Shown here piece by piece: positions 18,218-27,003 of a stretch of 64,000 bases of DNA; the first letter of the stretch is position 1, and each line of letters starts with the position of its first letter. The DNA is from Maribellus sediminis (GTDB lineage: Bacteria; Bacteroidota; Bacteroidia; Bacteroidales; Prolixibacteraceae), in the NCBI RefSeq assembly GCF_011799805.1, contig NZ_WXUB01000002.1:62001-126000 (forward strand), in the 5' to 3' direction. The translations under genes were made by a program, and so were the position numbers. The notes under the pieces are model-generated. The model searched no databases. It had not been told where the DNA came from and saw only the letters and a program-made list of their open reading frames with translations.

Positions 18218-18640
18218 ATGTCTGTTACACTCATTGTTATTTTAGCTGTTGTGCTGGCCCTGGTTGGAATGATTACGTTCACTTATTTCAAAACAAAAAA
18301 TGCCAAGCCGGTTGAAAACAGCAAAAACATCAAAGTTTTAAACAAAAAGAATTTTACTGCAGTCACCAAAAGGGGAGTGGTGCTGGTCGATTTCTGGGCA
18401 GCCTGGTGTGGCCCCTGCAAAATTATTGCTCCAACATTGAATGAAATTGCCGATACGCAAAATGAATTCAAGGTTGCAAAAGTAAATGTCGATCACAACC
18501 AGCAGTTGGCTAAACAATTCAAGGTGATGAATATTCCTACTTTGCTGATTCTCAAAAATGGAAAAGAAGCAGGAAGAATTGTTGGCATTAAAACAAAACG
18601 CGCCATCCTGAAAGAGGTGGAAGCTGTAATGGCGAGTTAA
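18218..18640 (+). CDS. trxA: membrane-anchored thioredoxin
   Basis: This 140-residue protein has an N-terminal hydrophobic segment (SVTLIVILAVVLALVGMITF) acting as a membrane anchor, then a thioredoxin domain with the classic WCGPC (Cys64 and Cys67) and the cis-Pro loop (NIPTLLI). Standard thioredoxin has ~105 residues, so the extra length is the anchor. The domain's side of the membrane cannot be fixed from sequence; proximity to trxB favours a reducing role. It starts 3 bp after OsmC and is followed by a strong terminator. Confidence 0.9.
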   Translation: MSVTLIVILAVVLALVGMITFTYFKTKNAKPVENSKNIKVLNKKNFTAVTKRGVVLVDFWAAWCGPCKIIAPTLNEIADTQNEFKVAKVNVDHNQQLAKQFKVMNIPTLLILKNGKEAGRIVGIKTKRAILKEVEAVMAS

Positions 18641-18680
18641 TTCGAAAATAAACAAAATTTAGATAATTTATTATCAATTG

Positions 18681-18705
18681 AAGGAGGCAGAAGCCTCCTT
18701 TTTTT
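18681..18705 (+). terminator. Rho-independent terminator after trxA
   Basis: AAGGAGGC (18681-18688) pairs perfectly with GCCTCCTT (18693-18700) around an AGAA loop and runs into more T residues. This closes the redox block. The remaining ~225 bp to the next gene are AT-rich with no recognisable feature. Confidence 0.9.
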
Positions 18706-18930
18706 ATGTCTAAAATATTGGTATTAAGTAATATTAGGATAAAATACTTGTTCGTCTTAAATATAGTTCTTAACTTGAATAGACTCCCTAAATTTCAATT
18801 AGTTGTATATGATAAGCATTTGAAAAAGATCCAGAGTCCATTTTCTTAATCCGTTATGTGCGAAAGAATCGAGACAATTTCTTTTGCAGTTATTGAATCT
18901 TAATAATAGCTAACTAAAAAAAGTAAAGAA

Positions 18931-20340
18931 ATGGAAAAATTAAAGGTGTGCCTGAATTCGGGAGAACTATCCGAACTGGATGTGACTAAACTTGAGGAAT
19001 TCAAGAGTGGATTAAAAGGTGAGTTATTAACGCCTGTAGACCCCGGTTATAACGAAGTTCGCGCGGTATACAACGGTATGATCGATAAAAAGCCAGGGTT
19101 GATCGTAAAATGTGTAGATGTTGCTGATGTTATTTATTCGGTAAACTTCGGACGGGCTAATAACCTTTTAACAGCAGTTCGTGGAGGTGGCCACAATGCC
19201 GGAGGACTTGGTTCTTGTAACGATGGTATGGTAATAGATCTTTCGGGAATCAAATTTGTCAAAGTTAATACAGCCGATAATACGGTTTTTGTAGGTGGAG
19301 GAAATACCCTAAATGAACTGGACCATGCGACCCACGCGTTTGGATTAGCAGTTCCCGGGGGAATGGTCTCGAGTACAGGTGTTGGAGGCTTAACGCTCGG
19401 CGGAGGGGTGGGGTATCTTTCCCGCAAATATGGATTAACGATCGACAATTTACAGGAGGCTGATATGGTTTTGGCAGATGGCAGTTTTGTTACCGTAAAT
19501 GAAAATCAGAATACCGACCTATTTTGGGCGATCCGCGGTGGTGGCGGTAATTTCGGAGTTGTTACCTCATTTAAATTTCAGGCTCATCCGGTAAAAACAA
19601 TTTATGGTGGTCCAACTTTTTGGCCTAATGAGAGAACCGAAGAAATAATGGAATGGTTTGATGGATTTATTCACAGTGCCAATGAAGATTTGAATGGTTT
19701 TGTAGCCACACTGGAAATACCAGGCCCGCCGTTTCCTCCTCATTTGCACAATAAGAAATTTTGTGCTGCTGTTTGGTGCTATACCGGTGATTTAAATAAT
19801 GCAGAAGAAGTTTTCAAGCCTATCAGGGCCAAAAATCCAATATTTGAACATGTTGGTGCAATGCCGTATCCTTCTTTACAAAGCTTATTCGATGGACTAA
19901 TGCCTCCTGGCATGCAATGGTACTGGAAAGCCGACTTTTTTAACGATATTCCAAAGGAAGCTGCGGCTCTTCATAAAAAGTTTGGCTCCGAAATTCCAAC
20001 TCCACTCTCGCAAATGCATCTCTATCCCATCAGTGGTGCTGCGGGCCGCGTTGGTAAAAATGACACTCCGTGGGTTTATCGCAACGCGAAATATGCCGGT
20101 GTATTTGTTGGCATCGATCCCAATCCTGCCAACGCCGGTAAAATTACCAAATGGGCAAAAGATTACTGGGAAGCTCTTCATCCTTATTCATCGGGAGGTG
20201 TTTACCTTAATTTTATTATGGATGAAGGACAGGAGCGAATTAAAGCGAGTTACGGCGAAAATTATGAGCGACTGGTTCAGATCAAAAGAAAATATGATCC
20301 TGATAATTTCTTCAAAGTCAATCAGAACATTAAACCTTAA
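18931..20340 (+). CDS. FAD-linked oxidase of the berberine-bridge (BBE) type
   Basis: This 469-residue flavoprotein has a PCMH-type FAD-binding domain (TAVRGGGHNAGGLG; His88 is the probable covalent FAD attachment site) and then GVGGLTLGGGVGYLSRKYGL. The C-terminal BBE segment reads YGENYERLVQIKRKYDPDNFF. Sugar and alcohol oxidases with two covalent FAD bonds also carry a Cys near the GVGG motif; here that stretch (SSTGVGGLTLGGG) has none, so a single bond is expected. There is no signal peptide. The substrate is unknown; family members oxidise carbohydrates, alcohols or amines. It may share a transcript with the TPR gene 80 bp downstream. Confidence 0.85.
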   Translation: MEKLKVCLNSGELSELDVTKLEEFKSGLKGELLTPVDPGYNEVRAVYNGMIDKKPGLIVKCVDVADVIYSVNFGRANNLLTAVRGGGHNAGGLGSCNDGMVIDLSGIKFVKVNTADNTVFVGGGNTLNELDHATHAFGLAVPGGMVSSTGVGGLTLGGGVGYLSRKYGLTIDNLQEADMVLADGSFVTVNENQNTDLFWAIRGGGGNFGVVTSFKFQAHPVKTIYGGPTFWPNERTEEIMEWFDGFIHSANEDLNGFVATLEIPGPPFPPHLHNKKFCAAVWCYTGDLNNAEEVFKPIRAKNPIFEHVGAMPYPSLQSLFDGLMPPGMQWYWKADFFNDIPKEAAALHKKFGSEIPTPLSQMHLYPISGAAGRVGKNDTPWVYRNAKYAGVFVGIDPNPANAGKITKWAKDYWEALHPYSSGGVYLNFIMDEGQERIKASYGENYERLVQIKRKYDPDNFFKVNQNIKP

Positions 20341-20419
20341 TTGCTCAGATGATTATTTTGTGTGTGATTAGCAAAATGAAAACTCTTAATCAAACAGAAC
20401 GGATTAAATATATGATGAA

Positions 20420-22144
20420 ATGAGAACACTTTTAAATTACACTCTCATTGTTTTGCTATTTTCTTTGGGAAGTTGTAGCATGGGTAATAAGGAGAAACAA
20501 CAACTGAGTTATACTACCGTAACTTGTGGTTCATTACCTGTATTTTCAGATGATGACTGGTACAAGTCAGGCAAAAAGGCTCCGTTGTTCAACAACCTGG
20601 GCGACTATTCTTTTCCCGTCAGTACAAAAAATGAACTGGCACAAACATATTTCAATCAGGGATTGGTATTGACTTACGGCTTTAATCACGCCGAAGCCGC
20701 GCGTTCTTTTTATTACGCTGCAACTCTCGATCCAGAGTGTGCAATGGCTTATTGGGGCTATGCCTACGTTCTGGGGCCCAATTATAATGCGGGTATGGAA
20801 AGCAAGAATTATCCAATTGCGTTTGACGCCATTCAGAAAGCAATTTTATTAGCCGAAAATGCTACGCCTAAGGAAAGGGATCTGATTCAGGCCACTGCGA
20901 AACGATATTCACAAACAGTACCAAGAAATAGATCCGAATTGGATGCGACGTATGCTGAAGCCATGAAAACGGTATACGAAACTTATCCGGATGATCCTGA
21001 TATCGGTACCATTTATTCGGAATCGTTAATGAATCTGCATCCCTGGGATTTATATGAATTTGACGGAACGGCCAAACCATGGACCGCAGAAATCGTGGAA
21101 ACGCTGGAAAATGTGATATCAAAAAATCCCGATCATCCCGGTGCCCATCACTTTTATATCCATGCAGTTGAAGCCTCCGATTCACCTGATCGGGGACTGC
21201 AATCGGCAAAAGTATACGACGACGGACTGGTTTCAGGTGCAGGTCACCTCGTGCATATGCCATCACATATTTATATTCGTACCGGCGATTATCACAAAGG
21301 TACATTGGCCAATATTCGTGCTGTTGAAAGCGATAGTTTGTACACCACAAGCTGCCATGCTCAGGGAGTTTATCCATTAACTTATTATCCGCATAATTAT
21401 CACTTTCTGGCGGCTACCGCAACACTTGAAGGCAATAGTTTCTGGGGAATTCTGGCTTCCGAGAAAATGTCGGATCAAATCAGCATTCAATTAATGCAGG
21501 AGCCCGGATGGGGGACTCTGCAGCATTTTTATGCCATTCCATACTATGTATATGTGAAATTTGGTAAATGGGATAAAATTCTGGATCACCCAGATGAAGT
21601 GCCTTCTTTGACTTATCCTGCGGCAGTTCGGGCTTATGCGCGGGGAATGGCGTTTTTGGGTAAGGACGATATTACTAATGCACATAAGGAGCTCGAAAAA
21701 CTGGAAATACTGGCCCGCGACGAAAGTTTAAAGGATCTGACCATTTGGGATATCAATTCAACCTATGATTTGGTACGGATTGCCCAAAATGTGCTGACAG
21801 CTGAGATTCTCGCCAGTGAAAAAGATTATAATCAGTCGATTCAGTTATTGGAGGCAGCAATTAAAATTGAAGATGCCTTGAATTACAACGAACCACCGGA
21901 TTGGTTCTTTTCGGTGCGGCACCATTTGGGGGCTGTGCAACTTGAAGCTCAGAAATACGAGGAAGCGATTGAAACATATCAGGAAGATTTGAAACATTTG
22001 CCCCGAAATGGCTGGGCTTTACACGGAATGAAATTAGCATACAACAAGCTTGGAGCAGCCGACAAGGTTGCAGAGATCAATCAGCAATTAGCTGAAGTAT
22101 GGTCAACCGCCGATACGCAAATCAGTAGTTCCCGAATAAAATGA
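20420..22144 (+). CDS. tetratricopeptide-repeat lipoprotein
   Basis: This 574-residue lipoprotein has a lipobox near LGSCS (Cys19). It contains TPR-like helical pairs, for example QTYFNQGLVLTYGFNHAEAA near residue 75 and KYEEAIETYQEDLKHLPRNG near the C-terminus. Between them are His-rich segments such as HPGAHHFYIHAVEASD and HMPSHIYIRTGDYHKG. These resemble a widespread family of TPR proteins of unknown function. It follows the BBE oxidase, and a two-way terminator separates it from the convergent propeller gene. Confidence 0.78.
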   Translation: MRTLLNYTLIVLLFSLGSCSMGNKEKQQLSYTTVTCGSLPVFSDDDWYKSGKKAPLFNNLGDYSFPVSTKNELAQTYFNQGLVLTYGFNHAEAARSFYYAATLDPECAMAYWGYAYVLGPNYNAGMESKNYPIAFDAIQKAILLAENATPKERDLIQATAKRYSQTVPRNRSELDATYAEAMKTVYETYPDDPDIGTIYSESLMNLHPWDLYEFDGTAKPWTAEIVETLENVISKNPDHPGAHHFYIHAVEASDSPDRGLQSAKVYDDGLVSGAGHLVHMPSHIYIRTGDYHKGTLANIRAVESDSLYTTSCHAQGVYPLTYYPHNYHFLAATATLEGNSFWGILASEKMSDQISIQLMQEPGWGTLQHFYAIPYYVYVKFGKWDKILDHPDEVPSLTYPAAVRAYARGMAFLGKDDITNAHKELEKLEILARDESLKDLTIWDINSTYDLVRIAQNVLTAEILASEKDYNQSIQLLEAAIKIEDALNYNEPPDWFFSVRHHLGAVQLEAQKYEEAIETYQEDLKHLPRNGWALHGMKLAYNKLGAADKVAEINQQLAEVWSTADTQISSSRIK

Positions 22145-22149
22145 TAAAA

Positions 22150-22173
22150 AAAGGCCGGATTATTCCGGCCTTT
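22150..22173. terminator. bidirectional terminator between convergent genes
   Basis: AAAGGCCGGA (22150-22159) pairs perfectly with TCCGGCCTTT (22164-22173) around TTAT, with an A-run on the left and T residues on the right. The longer T-run is on the minus strand, so it should end the propeller transcript well, and it is adequate for the TPR gene. Confidence 0.88.
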
Positions 22174-22196
22174 ATATTGTTACATGAGGTGCAATT

Positions 22197-23540
22197 TTAC
22201 TTTCCGATACAGTAGATCTTTTCCACTCCTTTAAAAATGTAATCACTACCGGCAACGGCAACCGACGCCCAGAATTTATCGTTGAGTAAGTTACTGCCCA
22301 GTACTTTAAATTCCGATCCGGTTTGAACAATTTGAGTCACTCCCTTTTCATCGTAGAAATAAAGCTGATCCTTGTATATCCAGGGTGTTGACCAGCATGC
22401 TGCTGCTTTGCCGGCCTTTTCCTTGTACAAATGTTCTCCCGTAGAAGCATCGATGCATATTACATCTCCACCACGATCGGAAACAAGGTAAATGAGTCCA
22501 TTGTAAAGTACAGGCGATGGATTACCCAAACCTGCAAGTGTATCCGACCAGGCCACAAATTCGTTGCTGTTACCGAAAGCCGGAGATAATTGTCCGCTGG
22601 CACCGGCTTTTACTGCGTGCAACGGACCAACATCACGCGGACCACCTGAGAGACCGACGTAAATTTTTTCTTTGTCGAAAACAGGTGATGCAACAGCTCT
22701 TCCTATATTAAATTCGAGCTCCCAAAGCACTTCACCCGTTTCCGGGTTATACGAACGCGCCTTTGATCCAAGCGTAACTAATTCACTTCGCACATTGTTC
22801 TCCCAGATTACCGGAGTACTGTATGTTGTTTTTTCATCGCGGCTTACTTTCCATTTTTCATCCCCGGTTAATGCGTCGTAAGCTATCAGAAATGAGCTTT
22901 TTTCGTTATCCACAAGTACGTACAAGGTATTGTTGTATAGTGCCGGTGATGAGCCGGTTCCCCAGTCGTTCAGCGTTGGATAGGCTCCGGGATCTTGTTT
23001 CCATACTAAACTACCGTTTAAATCGTAACAATAAACGCCATGCATGCCGTAGTAAACCCACACATGTTTTCCGTCAGTTACGGGTGTTTCACAGGCATAA
23101 GTGCTCCCCGAATGTTTTTTAATTCTTGGTGTTCCTTCGTAGGAAACCACATTCCAGAGTTCATTTCCGGTTTTAACATCGAGGCAGGTAAGTTGCCAGC
23201 GGTAAATGTCTTCGGGCAAGCTATTTTTATCGGCATCCTGTTGGGTCGGGTCTTCCGATTTGGGTTTCTCAGGTGCTTTTTTAAGCAGAATTGCTGAAGA
23301 ATAAAATACTTTATCGCCATAAACGATGGGTGACGACCAGCTTTCGCCGTTCAAACTTTGTGTCCATTTTACATGGGTACTGTCGTTCCATTCAGTTGGT
23401 AATTCTCCGGCGCTAATAACCATGCTATCATTAGGTCCACGGAAATTTGGCCAGTTATTGGTGCTGCAGGCTGATAAAATTATTACCAGAACAAAAAGTG
23501 AAAATACTCCCCTTAGCAGGTTGAAATGTTGTTTTTTCAT
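22197..23540 (-). CDS. PQQ-type beta-propeller lipoprotein
   Basis: This 447-residue lipoprotein (lipobox LSAC, about Cys25) is built of PQQ-like/WD-type propeller blades. The repeats include GNELWNVV, GDEKWKVS, GEVLWELEF and the opening WPNFRGPNDS. The last is typical of outer-membrane-assembly-like or quinoprotein-like propellers. No PQQ-ligating pattern can be confirmed, so it is probably a binding scaffold rather than a dehydrogenase. It is a stand-alone gene, divergent from the DUF3365 gene. Confidence 0.82.
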   Translation of the reverse strand: MKKQHFNLLRGVFSLFVLVIILSACSTNNWPNFRGPNDSMVISAGELPTEWNDSTHVKWTQSLNGESWSSPIVYGDKVFYSSAILLKKAPEKPKSEDPTQQDADKNSLPEDIYRWQLTCLDVKTGNELWNVVSYEGTPRIKKHSGSTYACETPVTDGKHVWVYYGMHGVYCYDLNGSLVWKQDPGAYPTLNDWGTGSSPALYNNTLYVLVDNEKSSFLIAYDALTGDEKWKVSRDEKTTYSTPVIWENNVRSELVTLGSKARSYNPETGEVLWELEFNIGRAVASPVFDKEKIYVGLSGGPRDVGPLHAVKAGASGQLSPAFGNSNEFVAWSDTLAGLGNPSPVLYNGLIYLVSDRGGDVICIDASTGEHLYKEKAGKAAACWSTPWIYKDQLYFYDEKGVTQIVQTGSEFKVLGSNLLNDKFWASVAVAGSDYIFKGVEKIYCIGK

Positions 23541-23686
23541 ACGGATTACAGTTGTTAATTTTTGGTTGAATCAGGATAAATTTATGAAAATTAGTGAAAG
23601 AAGAGAATCTTTCCTTCGAATATTAATAGACTATCAGATAATGATTTAACCCAGTATTTTTTTTATCTTTTTGTGAAAATAAACAT

Positions 23687-24253
23687 ATGATAGTTATGTA
23701 CAGAAAATTATTATTTGCGGGAATGCTCGTTTTAAGTCTTTCAACATGTAAGCAAGGGATTGATAAAGAGACGTATACTAAGTTTCAGACCAGAGGGAAT
23801 GAAGTTACAAATTTAGCACAGGGAACTTTGCTGGCTAAGGTAGGTAGTGCCATTCAACAGGGCGGTCCTGAATATGCCGTTGAGTTCTGTAATCTGAAAG
23901 CCGGAAATATTGTAGATAGTTTAAACCAGGTTTACAACTGTACAATTTCGCGGGTTTCAGAAAAAAACAGAAATCCGGAGAATGAATTAAAAGATAAGAT
24001 TGATGAAGATATTTGGCGTGCCTTTTCGACAAATAATCAAAGTGATACTCTGCTGGTGGGGAAAAATAATTTTGTTTATTACAAACGAATTAACACTGCT
24101 ATGCCGGCTTGTTTAAAATGCCACGGAAATCCGGAAACTGATATTACTGCTGCTACTAAAGAAAAGCTGATGACACTGTATCCAAATGATTTGGCTGTCG
24201 GTTATAAACTGAATGAGTTCCGCGGCTTGTGGAAGGTTGAATTCATGCCGTAA
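23687..24253 (+). CDS. DUF3365 heme-binding lipoprotein
   Basis: This 188-residue exported protein has a signal/lipobox at LSLSTC and a DUF3365 (Tll0287-like) domain. It carries one c-type heme motif, ACLKCHGNP, near residue 143. DUF3365 domains are heme-carrying PAS-like sensor folds. Here the domain stands alone, without an attached kinase, so it may be an electron carrier or a redox/gas sensor in the periplasm. A second ATG nine bases later (23696) is an alternative start that leaves the signal peptide intact. Confidence 0.82.
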   Translation: MIVMYRKLLFAGMLVLSLSTCKQGIDKETYTKFQTRGNEVTNLAQGTLLAKVGSAIQQGGPEYAVEFCNLKAGNIVDSLNQVYNCTISRVSEKNRNPENELKDKIDEDIWRAFSTNNQSDTLLVGKNNFVYYKRINTAMPACLKCHGNPETDITAATKEKLMTLYPNDLAVGYKLNEFRGLWKVEFMP

Positions 24254-24420
24254 AATAAACCGGATATTGTTGGGGTTGCTGTTTGGTGGAACTAATATTT
24301 GTTAGATTCCATTTATGTTGTTCAATTGGATACTTTTTCTAAATTTATGTGCTCAAGAAAAGTTAATGTTGGATAAAATCGAACCTATTAGTATTATATA
24401 AACAACTAAATCAATAAACT

Positions 24421-25833
24421 ATGAAAAATAGCAGAAGAAATTTTATTCGGAACTCCGTTCTGGGAGTAGGTGCAGTAACCATACTTCCATCGCATGTTGT
24501 ATTTGGAAAACCAGGCAGGGTAATGCCCAGCGATAAAGTAAATGTGGCATTTTGCGGTATTGGAAACCGCGGAGGTCAGATTCTTGGTCAGATTATGCAG
24601 ACCGGAATGGTAAATAATGTGGCCATGTGCGATACCGACATGGGAGCCCCGCACACAACGCGTTCGATTGAAGCTCACCCCGATGCACAACAATTTCAGG
24701 ATTTCAGGGTGATGTTCGATAAAATGGACAAATCAATCGATGCCGTAGTGGTTGGAACACCCGATTTTTCGCACTTTCCGATTGCAATACTCGCCATGTC
24801 GATGGGGAAGGGCGTATATGTGGAGAAACCATTAACGCGCACCTTCCAGGAGTCGGAATTGCTAATGGCAGCTGCAAAAAAATACAAAGTAGTTACTCAA
24901 ATGGGCAACCAGGGACATTCTGAAGGCAATTATTTTCAATTTAAAAGCTGGGTTGAAAACGGCATCATAAAAGATGTTACCAAAGTAGTGGCGCACATGA
25001 ACAGTGCCCGTCGCTGGCACGGCTGGGATACAAGCATGACCTCATTCCCTAAAGGAGAGCCTGTGCCTGAAACACTTGCCTGGGATACCTGGTTGGGGAC
25101 GGCACAGTTTCATGAGTACAATCACGATTACATAAATGGCCAGTGGCGTTGCTGGTACGATTTCGGTATGGGAGCACTTGGCGACTGGGGCGCACACATT
25201 ATCGATACGGTTCACGAATTCCTGGACCTGGGACTTCCTTACGAGGTTGATCCGGTAAAAATTGAAGGTCATAATCCGTTGTTTTATCCACAGGCTTCTA
25301 CTCTCGATTTTAAATTTCCAAAACGTAAAGGAATGCCGGCGCTTACCATTTCGTGGTACGACGGTGTTGATAATGTTCCTGAACTGCCATCGAACTATGG
25401 CGAATCGGAACTGGCATCGGATATCCCGGCAGCCAGTACAGGACAAATTGAGAAACGGAAACTGAATCCTGGTAAAATCATTTACAGTAAAGATCTCACT
25501 TTTAAAGGTGGTTCGCATGGCAGCACGCTTTCTATTCTGCCTTCGGCAAAAGCTAAAGAAGTTGAGAAGCAGTTACCGAAAGTACCTGAAAGTCCCTCGA
25601 ATCATTTCGAAAATTTTATTTTGGCCTGCAGGGGAGAAGAGAAAACGCGATCGCCGTTTGAAGTATCTGCACCACTCAGCCAGGTTTTTGTTCTGGGAAC
25701 ATTGGCGCAGCGACTCAATACCAAAATTACATTCGACAGGAAAACGAAACAAATTACCAACAACAAAATGGCAAATGATCTTCTGGTTGGCACTCCGCCA
25801 CGAAAAGGCTGGGAGGAATTCTATCGATTATAG
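24421..25833 (+). CDS. Tat-exported Gfo/Idh/MocA family oxidoreductase
   Basis: This 470-residue NAD(P)-dependent sugar dehydrogenase-like protein begins with a twin-arginine signal (NSRRNFIRNSVLGVGAVTIL), implying export folded with its cofactor. A Rossmann motif NVAFCGIGNRGGQ follows, then EKPLTRTFQES with the conserved EKP lysine and a long C-terminal domain containing GQWRCWYDFGMGALGDWGAH. Exported members act on sugar or glycan substrates, for example by NAD-cycling glycosidase chemistry, but the substrate here is unknown. It is followed by a terminator at 25851. Confidence 0.9.
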   Translation: MKNSRRNFIRNSVLGVGAVTILPSHVVFGKPGRVMPSDKVNVAFCGIGNRGGQILGQIMQTGMVNNVAMCDTDMGAPHTTRSIEAHPDAQQFQDFRVMFDKMDKSIDAVVVGTPDFSHFPIAILAMSMGKGVYVEKPLTRTFQESELLMAAAKKYKVVTQMGNQGHSEGNYFQFKSWVENGIIKDVTKVVAHMNSARRWHGWDTSMTSFPKGEPVPETLAWDTWLGTAQFHEYNHDYINGQWRCWYDFGMGALGDWGAHIIDTVHEFLDLGLPYEVDPVKIEGHNPLFYPQASTLDFKFPKRKGMPALTISWYDGVDNVPELPSNYGESELASDIPAASTGQIEKRKLNPGKIIYSKDLTFKGGSHGSTLSILPSAKAKEVEKQLPKVPESPSNHFENFILACRGEEKTRSPFEVSAPLSQVFVLGTLAQRLNTKITFDRKTKQITNNKMANDLLVGTPPRKGWEEFYRL

Positions 25834-25850
25834 ATTAGATCTTCGATAAA

Positions 25851-25899
25851 ACATCAAAAGTCCGAAATTCAACTGATTTACGGGCTTTTGGTGTTTTTT
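25851..25899 (+). terminator. terminator after the Gfo/Idh/MocA gene, part of repeat copy A
   Basis: ACATCAAAAGTCCG (25851-25864) pairs with CGGGCTTTTGGTGT (25881-25894) as a 14-bp stem with two G-T wobbles, followed by a T-run. On the plus strand the wobbles are G-U, so the hairpin is best formed in plus-strand RNA. It is also the left part of repeat A. Confidence 0.82.
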
Positions 25900-26015
25900 C
25901 ACTTTTGTCTAAGTCGGGATTGACAGGATTGTAACCCGATCTGTTTAGTGCCTTTATATCAGTTTTTTTACTGAAGTTTTTTTCTGGTTCATTGTTTATG
26001 CAATTTAAAGAACTT
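25851..26015 (-). repeat. diverged direct repeat, copy A (terminator + tRNA 3'-end relic)
   Basis: This ~165-bp segment fills most of the 307-bp gap before the polysaccharide lyase gene and is clearly similar to 28938-29100. Shared pieces are the hairpin arm TCAACTGATTTAC, then GACAGGATTGTAACC, TGCCTTT-TATCAGT and the closing AAAGAACTT. Read on the minus strand, 25913-25941 looks like the T-arm and acceptor end of a tRNA (GGTTACAATCC then TGTCAATCCCGAC), with the rest of the tRNA missing. About 125 bp of plain AT-rich DNA follow to the next start. Confidence 0.68.
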
Positions 26016-26140
26016 TGCTTATTTGAACTAAAAATAGTAACCTATTCAAGCGGTATGTATATGATAAAGGTGAGGAATGAAAAATGGAAAAATCGTAAAA
26101 TAAGAAATTGATAATCAGATAAAACTTAGCTATTACAACA

Positions 26141-26977
26141 ATGAAAAAGATAATTACTTCTTTTCCGTATTCAGTCCTACTTTTAATAATATATGCTGCG
26201 CCGGTAAAATCGCAGGTTATTTGGTATGGAGATCCCAACCAGGGATTGAGAGATGTTTTTTATCGTTTCGATATTACCGGCTATACCAGCGGAGAATATT
26301 GTGTTGATAATGTTACCGCCGATCCAACGATGTCTACTCCAACCGATTCGATTCATGGAAAACACTGGGAAATATTTAAGCCTGCAAATAGAAAAAGAGC
26401 CGAGTTTGCGCGAACTAAAGGCTTTATTCCGCAGGAAAACGGAGAATATTATTTTGGTTGGAGATGGAAGATTTCTTCTTCTCCATCACTTAATAAAGGT
26501 ATTGCTGTATTTCAGTGTAAAACCGAAGCCGGCACAAATAAACCCAGTACTCAAAATTATCCATTTACACTTGAATACGATGGCACCAACCTGGCACTTG
26601 CCTGCTTTGGTCCGGGATATCCCGACTGGTCGGTAGGCTCTTCAATAACTAACCGTAAGACAACAATATGGAGACAAGCCGTCCCTCAGGATAAATGGGT
26701 GACTTTCGTTTTTCATGTTAATTTTTCGAGAGACGAGTCGGTGGGTTTTATTGAGTTTTGGTACAACGGTGAACAACAAACTTTAATGAATTCGAATTAT
26801 AAAGAGTACCAGGTTACTTTATCGGATAACAATAAACGGGCCTACCATAAAACCAACGATGGTAACCAGGTCTATTTCAAGTGGGGATCGTATGGTAAAA
26901 ATGCGTGTGAATTTAATATTACCACCAAATATGACGAGATGCGCGTAACACATAACTTCGAGGAGGTTGCTGATTAA
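26141..26977 (+). CDS. secreted polysaccharide lyase (PF14099-like)
   Basis: This 278-residue secreted protein has a signal peptide (KKIITSFPYSVLLLIIYAAP, cleavage near KSQ) and one beta-jelly-roll domain resembling the polysaccharide lyase family that includes heparin lyase I and glucuronan lyase. Supporting stretches are YYFGWRWKISSSP, TFVFHVNFSRD, GFIEFWYNGEQQ and NQVYFKWGSYG. The substrate is probably an anionic or glucuronate-containing glycan but cannot be fixed by eye. It lies 26 bp before a GH16 gene, so the two probably act together. They sit between repeat copies A and B. Confidence 0.68.
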   Translation: MKKIITSFPYSVLLLIIYAAPVKSQVIWYGDPNQGLRDVFYRFDITGYTSGEYCVDNVTADPTMSTPTDSIHGKHWEIFKPANRKRAEFARTKGFIPQENGEYYFGWRWKISSSPSLNKGIAVFQCKTEAGTNKPSTQNYPFTLEYDGTNLALACFGPGYPDWSVGSSITNRKTTIWRQAVPQDKWVTFVFHVNFSRDESVGFIEFWYNGEQQTLMNSNYKEYQVTLSDNNKRAYHKTNDGNQVYFKWGSYGKNACEFNITTKYDEMRVTHNFEEVAD

Positions 26978-27003
26978 CGAATAAACTAACTAACATATAA
27001 CTT

